Assembly: GCA_946414825.1 (NCBI GenBank)
Contig: CAMKQB010000019.1
Span: 1 to 34,569, forward strand
Direction: 5' to 3'
Length of the DNA: 34,569 nt
DNA from: an uncultured Lachnospiraceae bacterium
Lineage (GTDB): Bacteria > Bacillota > Clostridia > Lachnospirales > Lachnospiraceae
A program made the translations under genes and the position numbers. Under the pieces are notes generated by a model. It saw only the letters and a list, made by a program, of their open reading frames with translations. It ran no database searches and was not told the origin of the DNA. Of the stretch, positions 1 to 7,972 are shown in pieces. The first letter of the stretch is position 1; every line of letters starts with the position of its first letter.

Positions 1-719
1 GGGATAGAAAGATGACTATCATGCTTATTCCATTTATGAGCTGTACTGCTAAGATCCCTATATATGGATTCTTTGCAGCGGCATTTTTCCCTGGTAAGAG
101 TGCTCTTATAGTAATCGGACTCTATCTGATAGGTATAGTTGTTGGAATCCTGACAGCAGCAGTTGCAAAGAATACGGTATTTAAGGGTGAGGCGGTTCCA
201 TTTGTTATGGAGCTTCCTAACTATAGACTTCCAGGGGTTAAGAATGTAGCACGTCTGCTCTGGGAGAAGGCTAAGGATTTTCTTATCAAAGCCTTCACAG
301 TTATATTTATAGCTACCATAGTTATCTGGTTCCTCCAGACCTTTAATACTCATCTGGGACTTGTTAGCGATCCACAGGATAGTATACTTGCTAAAGTGGC
401 AGAGCTTATGGCTCCTTTATTTAAACCCCTTGGCTTCGGTGATTGGAGAATAACCACAGCACTGATTACAGGCTTCATGGCAAAAGAGAGCGTGGTTTCT
501 ACTTTATCAATACTTTTTGGTGATACGGCGACACTGGTTGGTGTGATAACACCATCTGCGGCTATGGCACTCCTTGTTTTCTGCCTGCTATATACTCCTT
601 GTGTGGCTGCGATAGCATCGGTCAAGAGAGAACTTGGGGCTAAATGGGCATTTATGATGGTTGCCCTTCAATGTGCGGTAGCCTGGGTGATTGCATTCCT
701 GATAAATTTGATTTTTTAA
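1..719 (+). CDS. feoB: FeoB ferrous iron transporter, C-terminal part (5' end outside window)
   Basis: This is the C-terminal membrane part of the Fe(II) uptake GTPase/permease FeoB; the GTPase domain lies upstream of the window. The reading frame is open from base 3 (Asp-Arg-Lys before the first Met at 12), so the Met at 12 is internal and not a start. Family features seen are the PFMSCTAKIPIY segment of the second gate domain, the GFMAKESVVSTL segment and the LLYTPCVAAIASVKRELG segment near the C-terminus. About four hydrophobic membrane helices are visible. It ends with TAA at 717-719 and is followed by a strong intrinsic terminator, so it appears to be the last gene of an iron-uptake operon and separate from the ABC genes downstream. 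The identification rests on recognised FeoB C-terminal motifs and is firm. Confidence 0.93.
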   Translation, partial: DRKMTIMLIPFMSCTAKIPIYGFFAAAFFPGKSALIVIGLYLIGIVVGILTAAVAKNTVFKGEAVPFVMELPNYRLPGVKNVARLLWEKAKDFLIKAFTVIFIATIVIWFLQTFNTHLGLVSDPQDSILAKVAELMAPLFKPLGFGDWRITTALITGFMAKESVVSTLSILFGDTATLVGVITPSAAMALLVFCLLYTPCVAAIASVKRELGAKWAFMMVALQCAVAWVIAFLINLIF

Positions 720-764
720 AAAATATTGAGTTCTTAAGGACTCCTTAATAAGTTAAATGATATA

Positions 765-801
765 AAGGTACTGTAAACAGCGCAGTTTGCAGTGCCTTTT
801 T
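765..801 (+). terminator. Intrinsic terminator after feoB
   Basis: A 14-bp stem pairs 765-778 with 785-798, including two G-U pairs, around a six-base loop (AGCGCA), and is followed by a T run at 797-801. It closes the feoB transcript. A second short inverted repeat (TTAAGGA/TCCTTAA around one base, 734-748) lies just upstream and has no T run. Confidence 0.85.
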
Positions 802-851
802 AGCAAAACAATATTAGGTGCATGAAATTTTGATTATAAACATAGAGGTGG

Positions 852-1670
852 ATGATGAAAAAAAGCATTTTAACCGCAAAGGATGTACAGAAAACATTTG
901 CAAGTAATGGACAGCAGGTTCACGTGCTCTCAAATATAAATATGGAAATATATGATGGAGACTTTACTGTGATCATGGGTTCGTCAGGTTCTGGTAAATC
1001 AACCCTTCTATATGCTCTGTCTGGAATGGATAAGGCAACGGCAGGACAAGTGCTCTTCACAAGTAAGAAGAGAGAGGGTGGAAACAACAAGGAGGTTGAC
1101 ATAACAAAGACAAAGGAAAGACAGATGTCTAAGCTCAGAAGTGAAGACTTCGGTTTTGTTTTCCAGCAGATGCATCTTGTGAGCAACCTGACTCTCCTTG
1201 AAAATGTAGCAGTAACAGGCTATCTCGATAAGAGTAGAAGCGCAGCAGATACCAAGAAGAAGGCTGAGGAGCTTCTGGACAGAATGAGTCTCACAGAGGT
1301 TAAGAATCATCTGCCTTCCAGAGTGTCAGGTGGCGAGCAGCAGAGATGCGCTATAGCAAGAGCTGTAATTAATGATCCTACAGTTCTTTTTGCAGATGAG
1401 CCAACAGGTGCACTTAATAAGAAAAATACAACCGCGGTTCTAGATCTTCTTACGGATATAAATAATGAAGGTCAAAGTATAGTGATGGTTACTCATGATA
1501 TAAAGTCAGCAATTAGAGGTAATAGACTGCTTTATCTCGAGGACGGAAACATAGTAGGCAAGCTCGAACTCACCAAATATGGTGAGAAGAATATTGCCGG
1601 TGAGCCACTTCAAAGCGATAAATCTCGCGAAGCTCAGGTAAATGCTTGGCTCGAATCTCTTGACTGGTAA
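852..1670 (+). CDS. ABC transporter ATP-binding protein, MacB/LolD-like (exporter 1)
   Basis: This is the cytoplasmic ATPase of a two-gene ABC exporter of the MacB/LolD/BceA group. Visible motifs are Walker A GSSGSGKST (residues 43-51), Q-loop FQQ near 104-106, signature VSGGEQQRC (158-166), Walker B VLFADEP (178-184) and H-loop His215. The 272-aa length suits the family, with a small charged insertion (about 71-95) between Walker A and the Q-loop. The AGAGGTGG ribosome site (844-851) directly precedes the codon at 852, so the second ATG at 855 is the better spaced start. The FtsX-type permease gene follows after 49 bases. It is closely related to the ATPase at 7973, sharing the stretch DFTVIMG-SGSGKSTLLYALSGMD. 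The substrate cannot be read from sequence; related systems export antimicrobial peptides, lipoproteins or signals. Confidence 0.92.
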   Translation: MMKKSILTAKDVQKTFASNGQQVHVLSNINMEIYDGDFTVIMGSSGSGKSTLLYALSGMDKATAGQVLFTSKKREGGNNKEVDITKTKERQMSKLRSEDFGFVFQQMHLVSNLTLLENVAVTGYLDKSRSAADTKKKAEELLDRMSLTEVKNHLPSRVSGGEQQRCAIARAVINDPTVLFADEPTGALNKKNTTAVLDLLTDINNEGQSIVMVTHDIKSAIRGNRLLYLEDGNIVGKLELTKYGEKNIAGEPLQSDKSREAQVNAWLESLDW

Positions 1671-1679
1671 CAATATTTT

Positions 1680-1700
1680 ATCCTGAGCATAGCTAAGGAT
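1680..1700 (+). repeat. Small hairpin repeat, copy 1 (between ATPase 1 and permease 1)
   Basis: A 21-base imperfect palindrome pairs ATCCT with AGGAT, then a G/A mismatch, then AGC with GCT, around an ATA loop. It sits 7 bases upstream of the AGGAG ribosome site (1708-1712) of the permease gene. It matches the element at 4385-4405 at 16 of 21 positions; one pair of differences (C3-G19 versus T3-A19) preserves pairing. There is no T run, so it is not a normal terminator. Confidence 0.55.
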
Positions 1701-1719
1701 CTTATATAGGAGTATAGAA

Positions 1720-4128
1720 ATGGAAACACTCTCACTTGTTAAAGCAAGTATAAGAAATAGAAAAGGCACCATGATTAGTTTCATGCTTCTCACTATGTTC
1801 ATCGTAGTTAGTGTAATAACTATGATTGGAGTTAGAAAGAATTATGAGACGGCTACTGAGGAGGCCTTTAAGATAGAAGATAAAGGCGTAATATTCGCTT
1901 ATTTTGATAATAGTAAATATTCAGAGGGACTTAAAAAGAAGGTAGAGGCTGAAGATACAGTAGATCACGTAGAGGTTTATGATGCTCTGGTCGGAAGAAA
2001 AGCTACTGTAGGAAAAAAAGAGGAAAGTAATGGCTATTTTGTAACTAAAATGCTAGATACACTGCCTATTATGAAAAGCGACTGTTCTGACCTCATTATG
2101 CCGGGCACGAAGGAACATGCTTCTCTTGGTCTTAAGAAGGGGGAAATCTATTTACCATACGGAATACATGGAACCCTGGGGGCTGAGGCAGGAGGGAAGA
2201 TTTCAATAGACTTCATGGATGAAACTAGGGAATTTACTGTTAAAGGTTTCGTACAGGACGCTTATATGGGTTCTTCCATTATGGGTTGGAAAACAGTATT
2301 TCTAAATGAAGAGGATTTTGATGAAATATATGCTAACGTAGAGAAACAGTCAGATGAGCTTCAGGATAAAAATAATTCCTTTTATGGAAAAATCACCTAT
2401 GTATTCCCTACAGAGAAGGCGGATGATTCCTCAAATGTCTTTCTTAGGGACTTGAATCTGGCTACTAAGTTTGATGATTTATCTATTTCCTCACTCTCAA
2501 AAGAGACCGCTGAACACTACACAGGAATATTTATAAATATAATCCTTGCGGTAATAACTGGATTTGCAGTACTTCTTCTGGCTATATTTATAATTGTAGC
2601 CGGCCATAATATCAGCACTGAAACGGAAATAGATTATGTAAACCTAGGCATACTTAAGAGCCAAGGCTTTACTAATAAGAAAATCCGTATTATCTATGTG
2701 ATTCAGTACCTTTTTGTAGAACTGGTAGGAATTATACTCGGAGTTATTGTCTCTATTCCTCTGGAAAGAGTAATGAGCTCGGTATTCTTCGAACTGACAT
2801 CGATTATACCAGCAAAGCAGGTGCCTGTATTAGAAGCGGTAGTTTTCACATTTGCTTTGTTTTTAGTAACAGTTATCTTTGTTTGGATCTTCACCAGAAG
2901 AGTATCAAGAACAACACCGGTTAAAGCTATTACAAAGGGAAGAGATGATTTTTACTTCGATAGTAGGATAAATGCCCCAATATTTAAGAAGGGACAGGGC
3001 TTCTGGCTTGGACTTCGCCAGATAACCTCTGCACCAAAGAGATATATAAGCATTATAGTTGTTACTTCACTTCTTATTTTCACTATCATAACTGTAGAAC
3101 TCATGGGCGGCTTCATTCAGTCTAGAGAAGCTCTTGAATCAATGGGTGAGCCATTTTACGAGATTGAATATGCATTTAATGTGAATGAACCCAAGTATTC
3201 AACAGAGGATATTGAAGAAATCGTAGAGAAGTATTCTAATATCAAGAGTAAACAGTACTGGTCACACATTTATATGTCGATAGAGGGCGAAAATGTAAGC
3301 TGTATAGTTAAAGCCTTCCCGGATCAACTATCCACTGTCTATAAGGGTAGAGATATCAAGTATGATAATGAGATAGTTATCACGGAACAGATTAGCAATC
3401 TTCTGGATATAAATGTTGGCGATACAGTTTCCATCGGTCGTGATGAACTGTCTGAAGACTTTGTTGTAGTAGGCATTTTCCAGACTATGAATGATACAGG
3501 AAAATGTATCTCCATGTCTCTAGAAGGACTTGATAGACTGAAGAAGGACAAAACTAAGAAATACAAATATAACCAGCTAAGTATGCACGGCATAATCCTT
3601 GATGATCCAAGTAATGGTAAGAAGGTCGAAGAGGAAGTCAAAGAAAAGTATGGTGATGAAGTGGAAATCAAATTCAGTGACTTTGATAAAGATAAGGCCA
3701 TGTTCGTGAATAACTTCTATACCGCAGCAGATGGTTCAAGAATCCTTATATATACACTGTCCTTTATCTTCGCAATAGTTACTGTCCTCATGGTATGTAA
3801 CAAAGCATTTATTCAGGAACGTACAGATCTAGGCATATATAGAGCTATCGGATTCTCTGTTGGAAGTATCCGTAGACAGTTTGCAACGAGATTCACAATA
3901 CTGTGCCTCATCAGCTCAGTTTTCGGAATCATTATAGCTAGGCTCTTCTCCGAGAAGATGATGTCCTCAGTATTCGCTATGTTTGGAATACCTCACGTAG
4001 TCCTAGACTTTGATTTCTGGTTCTTTTTGAAGCCGATACTTGTATTCCTTGTAGTATATTTCATCTTTGGATATATTGCTTCCCGTAAGGTGAAGAAGCT
4101 AAGCTCTCGCGAACTAATTACGGAATAA
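1720..4128 (+). CDS. FtsX/MacB-type ABC transporter permease (exporter 1)
   Basis: This is the membrane partner of the ATPase upstream. The protein has 802 residues and the duplicated FtsX layout: membrane helix 1 (about 17-38), a large outside domain (about 40-265), helices near 271-294, 325-347 and 371-391, a second-half helix at about 442-462, a second outside domain (about 465-675), and three C-terminal helices. The helix-coupling segments YVNLGILKSQGFTNKKIR and GIYRAIGFSVGSIRRQF are typical FtsX-domain sequences. Two large extracytoplasmic domains suit mechanotransmission or capture of an outside substrate, as in MacB/LolC relatives; a BceB permease normally has one large loop and ten helices, so this is not a classic BceB. 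The start at 1720 has AGGAG at 1708-1712. A paralogue of nearly equal length lies at 8881. Substrate unknown. Confidence 0.9.
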   Translation: METLSLVKASIRNRKGTMISFMLLTMFIVVSVITMIGVRKNYETATEEAFKIEDKGVIFAYFDNSKYSEGLKKKVEAEDTVDHVEVYDALVGRKATVGKKEESNGYFVTKMLDTLPIMKSDCSDLIMPGTKEHASLGLKKGEIYLPYGIHGTLGAEAGGKISIDFMDETREFTVKGFVQDAYMGSSIMGWKTVFLNEEDFDEIYANVEKQSDELQDKNNSFYGKITYVFPTEKADDSSNVFLRDLNLATKFDDLSISSLSKETAEHYTGIFINIILAVITGFAVLLLAIFIIVAGHNISTETEIDYVNLGILKSQGFTNKKIRIIYVIQYLFVELVGIILGVIVSIPLERVMSSVFFELTSIIPAKQVPVLEAVVFTFALFLVTVIFVWIFTRRVSRTTPVKAITKGRDDFYFDSRINAPIFKKGQGFWLGLRQITSAPKRYISIIVVTSLLIFTIITVELMGGFIQSREALESMGEPFYEIEYAFNVNEPKYSTEDIEEIVEKYSNIKSKQYWSHIYMSIEGENVSCIVKAFPDQLSTVYKGRDIKYDNEIVITEQISNLLDINVGDTVSIGRDELSEDFVVVGIFQTMNDTGKCISMSLEGLDRLKKDKTKKYKYNQLSMHGIILDDPSNGKKVEEEVKEKYGDEVEIKFSDFDKDKAMFVNNFYTAADGSRILIYTLSFIFAIVTVLMVCNKAFIQERTDLGIYRAIGFSVGSIRRQFATRFTILCLISSVFGIIIARLFSEKMMSSVFAMFGIPHVVLDFDFWFFLKPILVFLVVYFIFGYIASRKVKKLSSRELITE

Positions 4129-4130
4129 AT

Positions 4131-4347
4131 GAAAATGTATATAGCCGAGTTCGTATGATAAACGACTTATTCTCGACATCGCTTCCGCTCGGTGCGGGCT
4201 ACCCCTAGCGGACCGCTCATTACAAGCTTCGCTTTTAATGAGCTTGCTAAGTTCACACTTCGCACTTTGTGCTCGTGTTCACTAAGCACCGAGACCCGCA
4301 ACGGTCTCGAAAAGTGTTTATCATACTCACTCGGCATTTACGTTTTC
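4131..4347 (+). repeat. 217-nt structured inverted-repeat element (MITE-like or RNA structure)
   Basis: The two ends pair over a long interrupted stem: 4131-4139 with 4339-4347 (one G-U), 4144-4150 GCCGAGT with 4329-4335, 4153-4163 GTATGATAAAC with 4316-4326 (11 bp perfect), and 4165-4168 with 4312-4315. Inside are further hairpins: GCTCATTA (4215-4222) with TAATGAGC (4236-4243), CGAGACC (4290-4296) with GGTCTCG (4303-4309), AGCGG/CCGCT (4207-4217), and a two-part stem of GCAC/GTGC with ACAC/GTGT around 4255-4280. It lies between the permease and regulator genes and I see no convincing coding frame. No clear target-site duplication is visible. It could be a miniature mobile element or a structured RNA or attenuator. 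Confidence 0.65.
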
Positions 4348-4360
4348 TATGTGTTATAAT
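4331..4360 (+). promoter_or_regulatory. Probable extended -10 promoter for the regulator/kinase genes
   Basis: A perfect TATAAT at 4355-4360 is preceded by TG one base upstream (TGTTATAAT), an extended -10. A weak -35 (TCGGCA, 4331-4336, 18-base spacer) lies inside the right arm of the structured element. The transcript would begin near 4367 and carry the hairpin repeat at 4385-4405 in its leader. Confidence 0.55.
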
Positions 4361-4384
4361 TATGATGTTTGGTTAAAAAATGTC

Positions 4385-4405
4385 ATTCTGAGCGAAGCGA
4401 AGAAT
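4385..4405 (+). repeat. Small hairpin repeat, copy 2 (leader of the OmpR-type regulator)
   Basis: A 21-base palindrome pairs ATTCT with AGAAT around an inner AGC-GAA-GC segment. It is followed within 12 bases by the AAGGGTGG ribosome site of the regulator gene. The next six bases (CTTATA) also match copy 1, extending the shared stretch to 27 bases. An upstream in-frame ATG at 4349 would translate through this repeat and is unlikely to be used. Confidence 0.55.
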
Positions 4406-4429
4406 CTTATAGAGAAAAGGGTGGATGAT

Positions 4430-5104
4430 ATGAGGAAGATTCTCATTGTAGATGATGACGAGGCTCTCTCAGATATAACGAGGGAGATGCTCGAGACATA
4501 TGAATATGACGTAACACAGGCATTCAGTGTAGATTCGGCCTTTGAAATTCTTACGGATAATAAGTTTGACCTTATTATTCTGGATATCAACCTTCCGGAT
4601 GGTGACGGATATGAGGTATGTAAGGAGCTTCGAAAGGTTTCAAATGTCCCTGTGATCTTCGCCAGTGCAAGAACTAGTGTGGATGATAGAGTATCCGGCT
4701 TCGAGATGGGAGGAGATGATTATCTGTCAAAGCCTTATTCCATGAAGGAGCTACTTGTTAGGGTGAATGCCTTGATCAGAAGAACGTATGGGTCTGAGGA
4801 GGAAGAGACATTTTCCTTTGGGGATGTAAGTGTGAATCTTACGTCCAGAAGTGTTCAGAAGGGCGGCAAAGAGGTGAACCTTTCTCTTAAGGAGTTTGAC
4901 CTCCTGGCATATCTAATAAGAAATGCCAATACGGCTATTTCCAAAGATAAACTAATATCAGAAGTGTGGGGCGCATTCAGTGAAGTGGATGCCTCCACAC
5001 TTACTGTGCATATAAGGTGGTTACGTGAGAAGCTGGAGGATGAACCTTCCAAGCCTCATTTTATTAAGACTGTTTTCAAGGTGGGTTATATTCTAGAGGT
5101 ATAG
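4430..5104 (+). CDS. OmpR/PhoB-family response regulator
   Basis: This is a DNA-binding response regulator of 224 residues. The receiver domain has acidic residues D8-D10, the phospho-acceptor D52 (LIILDINLPDGDG) and K101 in the LSKPYS motif. The C-terminal winged helix ends with the usual LREKLEDEPSKPHFIKTVFK-type segment. The frame is open back to an ATG at 4349, but that would add 27 residues encoded by a leader repeat. The ATG at 4430 has AAGGGTGG at 4417-4424 and gives the canonical N-terminus MRKILIVDDD. The kinase gene follows 6 bases after the stop. The position next to exporter 1 suggests it controls that transporter or the downstream membrane protein genes; this is inference from context. 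Confidence 0.93.
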   Translation: MRKILIVDDDEALSDITREMLETYEYDVTQAFSVDSAFEILTDNKFDLIILDINLPDGDGYEVCKELRKVSNVPVIFASARTSVDDRVSGFEMGGDDYLSKPYSMKELLVRVNALIRRTYGSEEEETFSFGDVSVNLTSRSVQKGGKEVNLSLKEFDLLAYLIRNANTAISKDKLISEVWGAFSEVDASTLTVHIRWLREKLEDEPSKPHFIKTVFKVGYILEV

Positions 5105-5110
5105 GTTTTG

Positions 5111-6325
5111 ATGAATAAGAAACTATTAATAATACTTTTTATATATACTATAGCGGTTGTTATTGCAGGTCAGATGGTTATTTTACATATCAGTAAGAGC
5201 TATAACCGGGAAGAGGCTGTAAGACAGGAGGCTGAGGAGAATCCTGTTAAACTGAATGAAGTGAAACAGCTGATAGCTGACGGTAAAAGTGACGAGGCAA
5301 TAGAAACCCTTGATGAGATAATCGAAACTTATGACGACGCGGAGGATACGAAGTCTAGAGTCGTACTTCTAACTTGGATAATTGTTATCATAAATATCCT
5401 TTCTGTTGTTATTATTCTCGTATATATAAATATTAGAATACTTAAACCTTTTGATGATATGAAGGAATATGCTTCTAAGATATCGGCGGGCGACCTGGAT
5501 TCTACGCTCAAGATGGATAGGGGCAACTATTTTGGTGCCTTTACATGGGCTTTCGATAATATGCGCCGGGAGATAGTTAAGTCAAGAAGAGCTGAGAAGG
5601 AGGCTATAGAGAATAACAAGACGGTTATTGCCACGCTTTCTCATGATATCAAGACTCCGATGGCGTCTATAAGAGCTTATGCTGAAGCCTTCGAGGCAAA
5701 TATGGATACAACCCCAGAAAAGAGACAGAAGTATCTATCTATAATGATGCAGAAATGTGATGAGGTCTCCAAGCTTACAAATGACTTATTCCTTCATTCT
5801 ATTTCGGAGATGGATAGACTTGAGGTTAGTAGTGACAAGCTAGATCTAGTTGAATTTCTTGAAAAGGATGTACGAGAGCTCTTTACTGAGGAGAGTGAAT
5901 ATAAGATAGTCCTTCCTGAAGGGGTAAAGGAAGGAATATATATAAATGCTGATAGAAGCAGACTTCTTCAGATAATAGAGAATATGAAGAGTAATTCTGA
6001 AAAATATGCCAAGACTCCTGTAGAGATTAAGCTGGAAGTGAATACAGTTAATGGCTCTAATGTTGAAGAAACATCAGATATTAGTTCGGATGATAAGGAT
6101 TATGATATCAGATTGCATTTTAGGGACTTTGGACCAGGTATACCAGACGAGGAGATACCATTTATTACAGGCAAGTTCTATAGAGGCAAGAATGTCGGAA
6201 ATGAGAATGGTTCGGGACTAGGTCTCTATATAGTAAAAGAACTTATAGACAGAATGGGTGCAAAGTTGTTAATATTAAACAGTGATCCAGGACTAGATAT
6301 GGTTATGGATTTCAAGAGAGTGTAA
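5111..6325 (+). CDS. Membrane sensor histidine kinase (partner of the 4430 regulator)
   Basis: This is a two-helix membrane kinase of 404 residues. Helix 1 is about 4-26, an acidic outside loop spans about 27-84, and helix 2 is about 85-108. A HAMP-like segment follows (about 109-160), then the HisKA domain with phospho-acceptor H178 (TLSHDIKTPMAS). The ATPase domain has an N-box NSEKY (N295), G1 DFGPGIP (339-345), an F-box KFYRGK and G2 NGSGLGLYIV. An ATG at 5111 is preferred to the TTG at 5108. The loop of about 57 residues is a plausible ligand-binding part; this differs from BceS-type kinases, which have almost no outside loop. It forms a pair with the regulator upstream. The signal sensed is unknown. 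Confidence 0.92.
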   Translation: MNKKLLIILFIYTIAVVIAGQMVILHISKSYNREEAVRQEAEENPVKLNEVKQLIADGKSDEAIETLDEIIETYDDAEDTKSRVVLLTWIIVIINILSVVIILVYINIRILKPFDDMKEYASKISAGDLDSTLKMDRGNYFGAFTWAFDNMRREIVKSRRAEKEAIENNKTVIATLSHDIKTPMASIRAYAEAFEANMDTTPEKRQKYLSIMMQKCDEVSKLTNDLFLHSISEMDRLEVSSDKLDLVEFLEKDVRELFTEESEYKIVLPEGVKEGIYINADRSRLLQIIENMKSNSEKYAKTPVEIKLEVNTVNGSNVEETSDISSDDKDYDIRLHFRDFGPGIPDEEIPFITGKFYRGKNVGNENGSGLGLYIVKELIDRMGAKLLILNSDPGLDMVMDFKRV

Positions 6326-6376
6326 TTATGTAAACCTACATTTATTGTGGGATAAGAAGTAGCGAAGGGTATAAGT

Positions 6377-7099
6377 ATGGATAATAACGATTTCTACAAC
6401 CAGAATAATCAGCAGGGGAACGACCAAGGACAGCAGACTTACGATTATAGCCAGCCACAGGGACAGCAGACGTACGATTATAGCCAGCCACAAGGACAGC
6501 AACAGACCTACGATTATAATCAGCCACAGGTGCAGACATATAATTACGGTCAGCAGCAACAGCAGGCTTACGACTACAGTCAGCCACAGCAGCAGACTCA
6601 GTTCGACGCTCAGTATGCTCCACAGGATTATGCAGGTGATCAGTATAATCAATATAATCAGCAGGCTTACCCAAATCAGTATGGGCAGCAGAGTTATCCT
6701 AATAATCCACAGGGATACCCTGTAGATCCTCAGTTTGATAAGAAATACATTTCCCCAGAAGACAATCAGAAGGCGAATATTATGTGCGTAATATCTCTAG
6801 TGTGCCATTTTATTGTGCCGTTTCTAGGTTCTTTTTTACTGGGTGGAATGACTAGTTCGTTTTCCGAAACTAATGATGTCTCAGCGGGAAGCACTATCAC
6901 ATCTCTATTTTCTCTAATTGTATCGTGTAGTTATCTTGCTTCATGGGTGCTTATGATAATTGTAAGAGTGAAATATAAGAACAATACCTTTGGTAAGGTA
7001 ATTATGTGGATATATATTATACTTCTTGCACTTGGTATCATTGCTGTTATTATACTTATTGTGACATGTGTTAATATTTTGAGAGAATGTAATTTCTAA
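6377..7099 (+). CDS. Gln/Tyr-rich repeat membrane protein, function unknown
   Basis: The first 115 or so residues are low-complexity and very rich in Gln, Tyr, Asn and Pro, built on imperfect repeats of GQQTYDYSQPQ. Residues 133-158, 174-197 and 205-232 form three hydrophobic membrane helices. There is no signal peptide, so the repeat region is probably cytoplasmic unless helix orientation says otherwise. Tails of this kind occur on small membrane proteins in many Lachnospiraceae, but I cannot name a family with a known role. AAGGG at 6365-6369 supports the start. It follows the kinase after 51 bases and precedes the Lgt-like gene after 16 bases, so all three are probably co-transcribed. The repeat region resembles prion-like or phase-separating sequences in composition only; no such activity is shown. 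Confidence 0.8.
   Translation: MDNNDFYNQNNQQGNDQGQQTYDYSQPQGQQTYDYSQPQGQQQTYDYNQPQVQTYNYGQQQQQAYDYSQPQQQTQFDAQYAPQDYAGDQYNQYNQQAYPNQYGQQSYPNNPQGYPVDPQFDKKYISPEDNQKANIMCVISLVCHFIVPFLGSFLLGGMTSSFSETNDVSAGSTITSLFSLIVSCSYLASWVLMIIVRVKYKNNTFGKVIMWIYIILLALGIIAVIILIVTCVNILRECNF
6428..6595 (+). repeat. In-frame tandem repeats in the Gln/Tyr-rich gene
   Basis: Units start at 6428 (33 nt), 6461 (33 nt), 6494 (36 nt), 6530 (33 nt) and 6563 (partial). The first two differ only at third codon positions; later units diverge. All unit lengths are multiples of three, so copy number can change without frameshift. Confidence 0.8.
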
Positions 7100-7115
7100 T
7101 CGGACTAACTAGTGT

Positions 7116-7841
7116 GTGGATGTGAAAATGTCTGGAATAGTAATACCTGAGTTTAAATATTCTTTATATTCGCCGATAGTGCTACTTAGCATTATTATCG
7201 GTATAATTATGGCTTCGCTTCTAATGAAGAAGGCTGGGGTGACCGGCAAGAGTATATTTTATACAGATATACTTGTATTTGTATTTATTATAGTTTGCTC
7301 CTTTATGATGTCTATTGCGTTAACCGGTGACATCAGGCGGATTAGTTTTGTGGCAGCGGGGGGAGCGGCCGGTCTTATACTAGGCGCGACACTTTCTATT
7401 TTTATTATAAGCGAGAAGGTGATTGATACAGCAATTGCCTGGGTTCTAGTGACTCCACTTATGTATGGGCTTTCTAAGATAGCGTGTTTTTTAACTGGCT
7501 GCTGCCATGGTATCAGATATAAAGGGGCATTTAACGTAATATATCTAACAAAGGGGCATGACAGCTACTTTCCGATTCAGCTTCTTGAAAGTATAGTCTT
7601 TGTGGTTATCTTTATTATAGGGCTGATTCTATATCTGAAGCTGGCAGATAAGAGACTACTTGTAGCCAGGTTAGTGGTTATTCTGTCAGCTATCACGAAG
7701 ATAGGTCTTGAATATCTAAGATTCAATCATGCCGAGAGGGGCGTGTCTGGATATCAGGTGATTATATTTATCATTGCGTGTGCAGCTTATTTACTGGTTG
7801 TTTTCATTGATAAGAAATTCGGAAAAACAGTTAAGAATTAA
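7116..7841 (+). CDS. Lgt-like (prolipoprotein diacylglyceryl transferase family) membrane protein
   Basis: This is a polytopic membrane protein of 241 residues with about seven hydrophobic helices. The segment SKIACFLTGCCHG followed by YFPIQLLES resembles divergent Lgt-family proteins of Firmicutes (cysteine-rich GCCxG, then P-x-Q-L-x-E). The classical Lgt signature around GRIGNFxNxE, with its essential Arg and Asn, is not visible, so true diacylglyceryl transfer to prolipoproteins is doubtful. The GTG at 7116 is the longest start; ATG at 7128 gives the N-terminus MSGIVIPEF and is equally possible, with no strong ribosome site for either. It is the last gene before a strong terminator. Context with a kinase and two exporters suggests a membrane or envelope role; substrate unknown. 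Confidence 0.7.
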   Translation: MDVKMSGIVIPEFKYSLYSPIVLLSIIIGIIMASLLMKKAGVTGKSIFYTDILVFVFIIVCSFMMSIALTGDIRRISFVAAGGAAGLILGATLSIFIISEKVIDTAIAWVLVTPLMYGLSKIACFLTGCCHGIRYKGAFNVIYLTKGHDSYFPIQLLESIVFVVIFIIGLILYLKLADKRLLVARLVVILSAITKIGLEYLRFNHAERGVSGYQVIIFIIACAAYLLVVFIDKKFGKTVKN

Positions 7842-7869
7842 TTAAGAATTACAGAAGGAACAGGTTAAG

Positions 7870-7924
7870 ACTTCCGTGAGGTGTTGTTGTATATTAGTAT
7901 CAACAACTAACGCGGAAGTTTTTT
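7870..7924 (+). terminator. Intrinsic terminator after the Lgt-like gene
   Basis: The outer stem ACTTCCGTG (7870-7878) pairs with CGCGGAAGT (7911-7919), and an inner stem GTTGTTG (7883-7889) pairs with CAACAAC (7901-7907). A run of six T ends at 7924. It separates this operon from the second exporter. Confidence 0.88.
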
Positions 7925-7951
7925 GATAGAACATTTGGTGAAGGATATTCA
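7923..7951 (+). promoter_or_regulatory. Possible promoter for exporter 2
   Basis: TTGATA (7923-7928), a 17-base spacer and TATTCA (7946-7951) form a -35/-10 pair. The -35 matches consensus at 5 of 6 bases but the -10 at only 3. The -35 overlaps the T run of the terminator. It is the only candidate I see in the short gap after the terminator. Confidence 0.3.
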
Positions 7952-7972
7952 AATAAAGAATAGGAGAAAACA

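Noticed and set aside
4349-4429. In-frame N-terminal extension of the response regulator starting at ATG 4349
   Set aside because: It overlaps the -10 element (4355-4360) and the hairpin repeat; the receiver domain begins normally at 4430 with its own ribosome site.
6428-6595. CRISPR-like array
   Set aside because: The 33-36 nt units are contiguous coding repeats without spacers, and no cas gene is present.
6326-6674. Minus-strand open frames opposite the Gln/Tyr-rich repeats
   Set aside because: The repeats keep these frames open by composition; the plus-strand frame has a ribosome site and three proper membrane helices.
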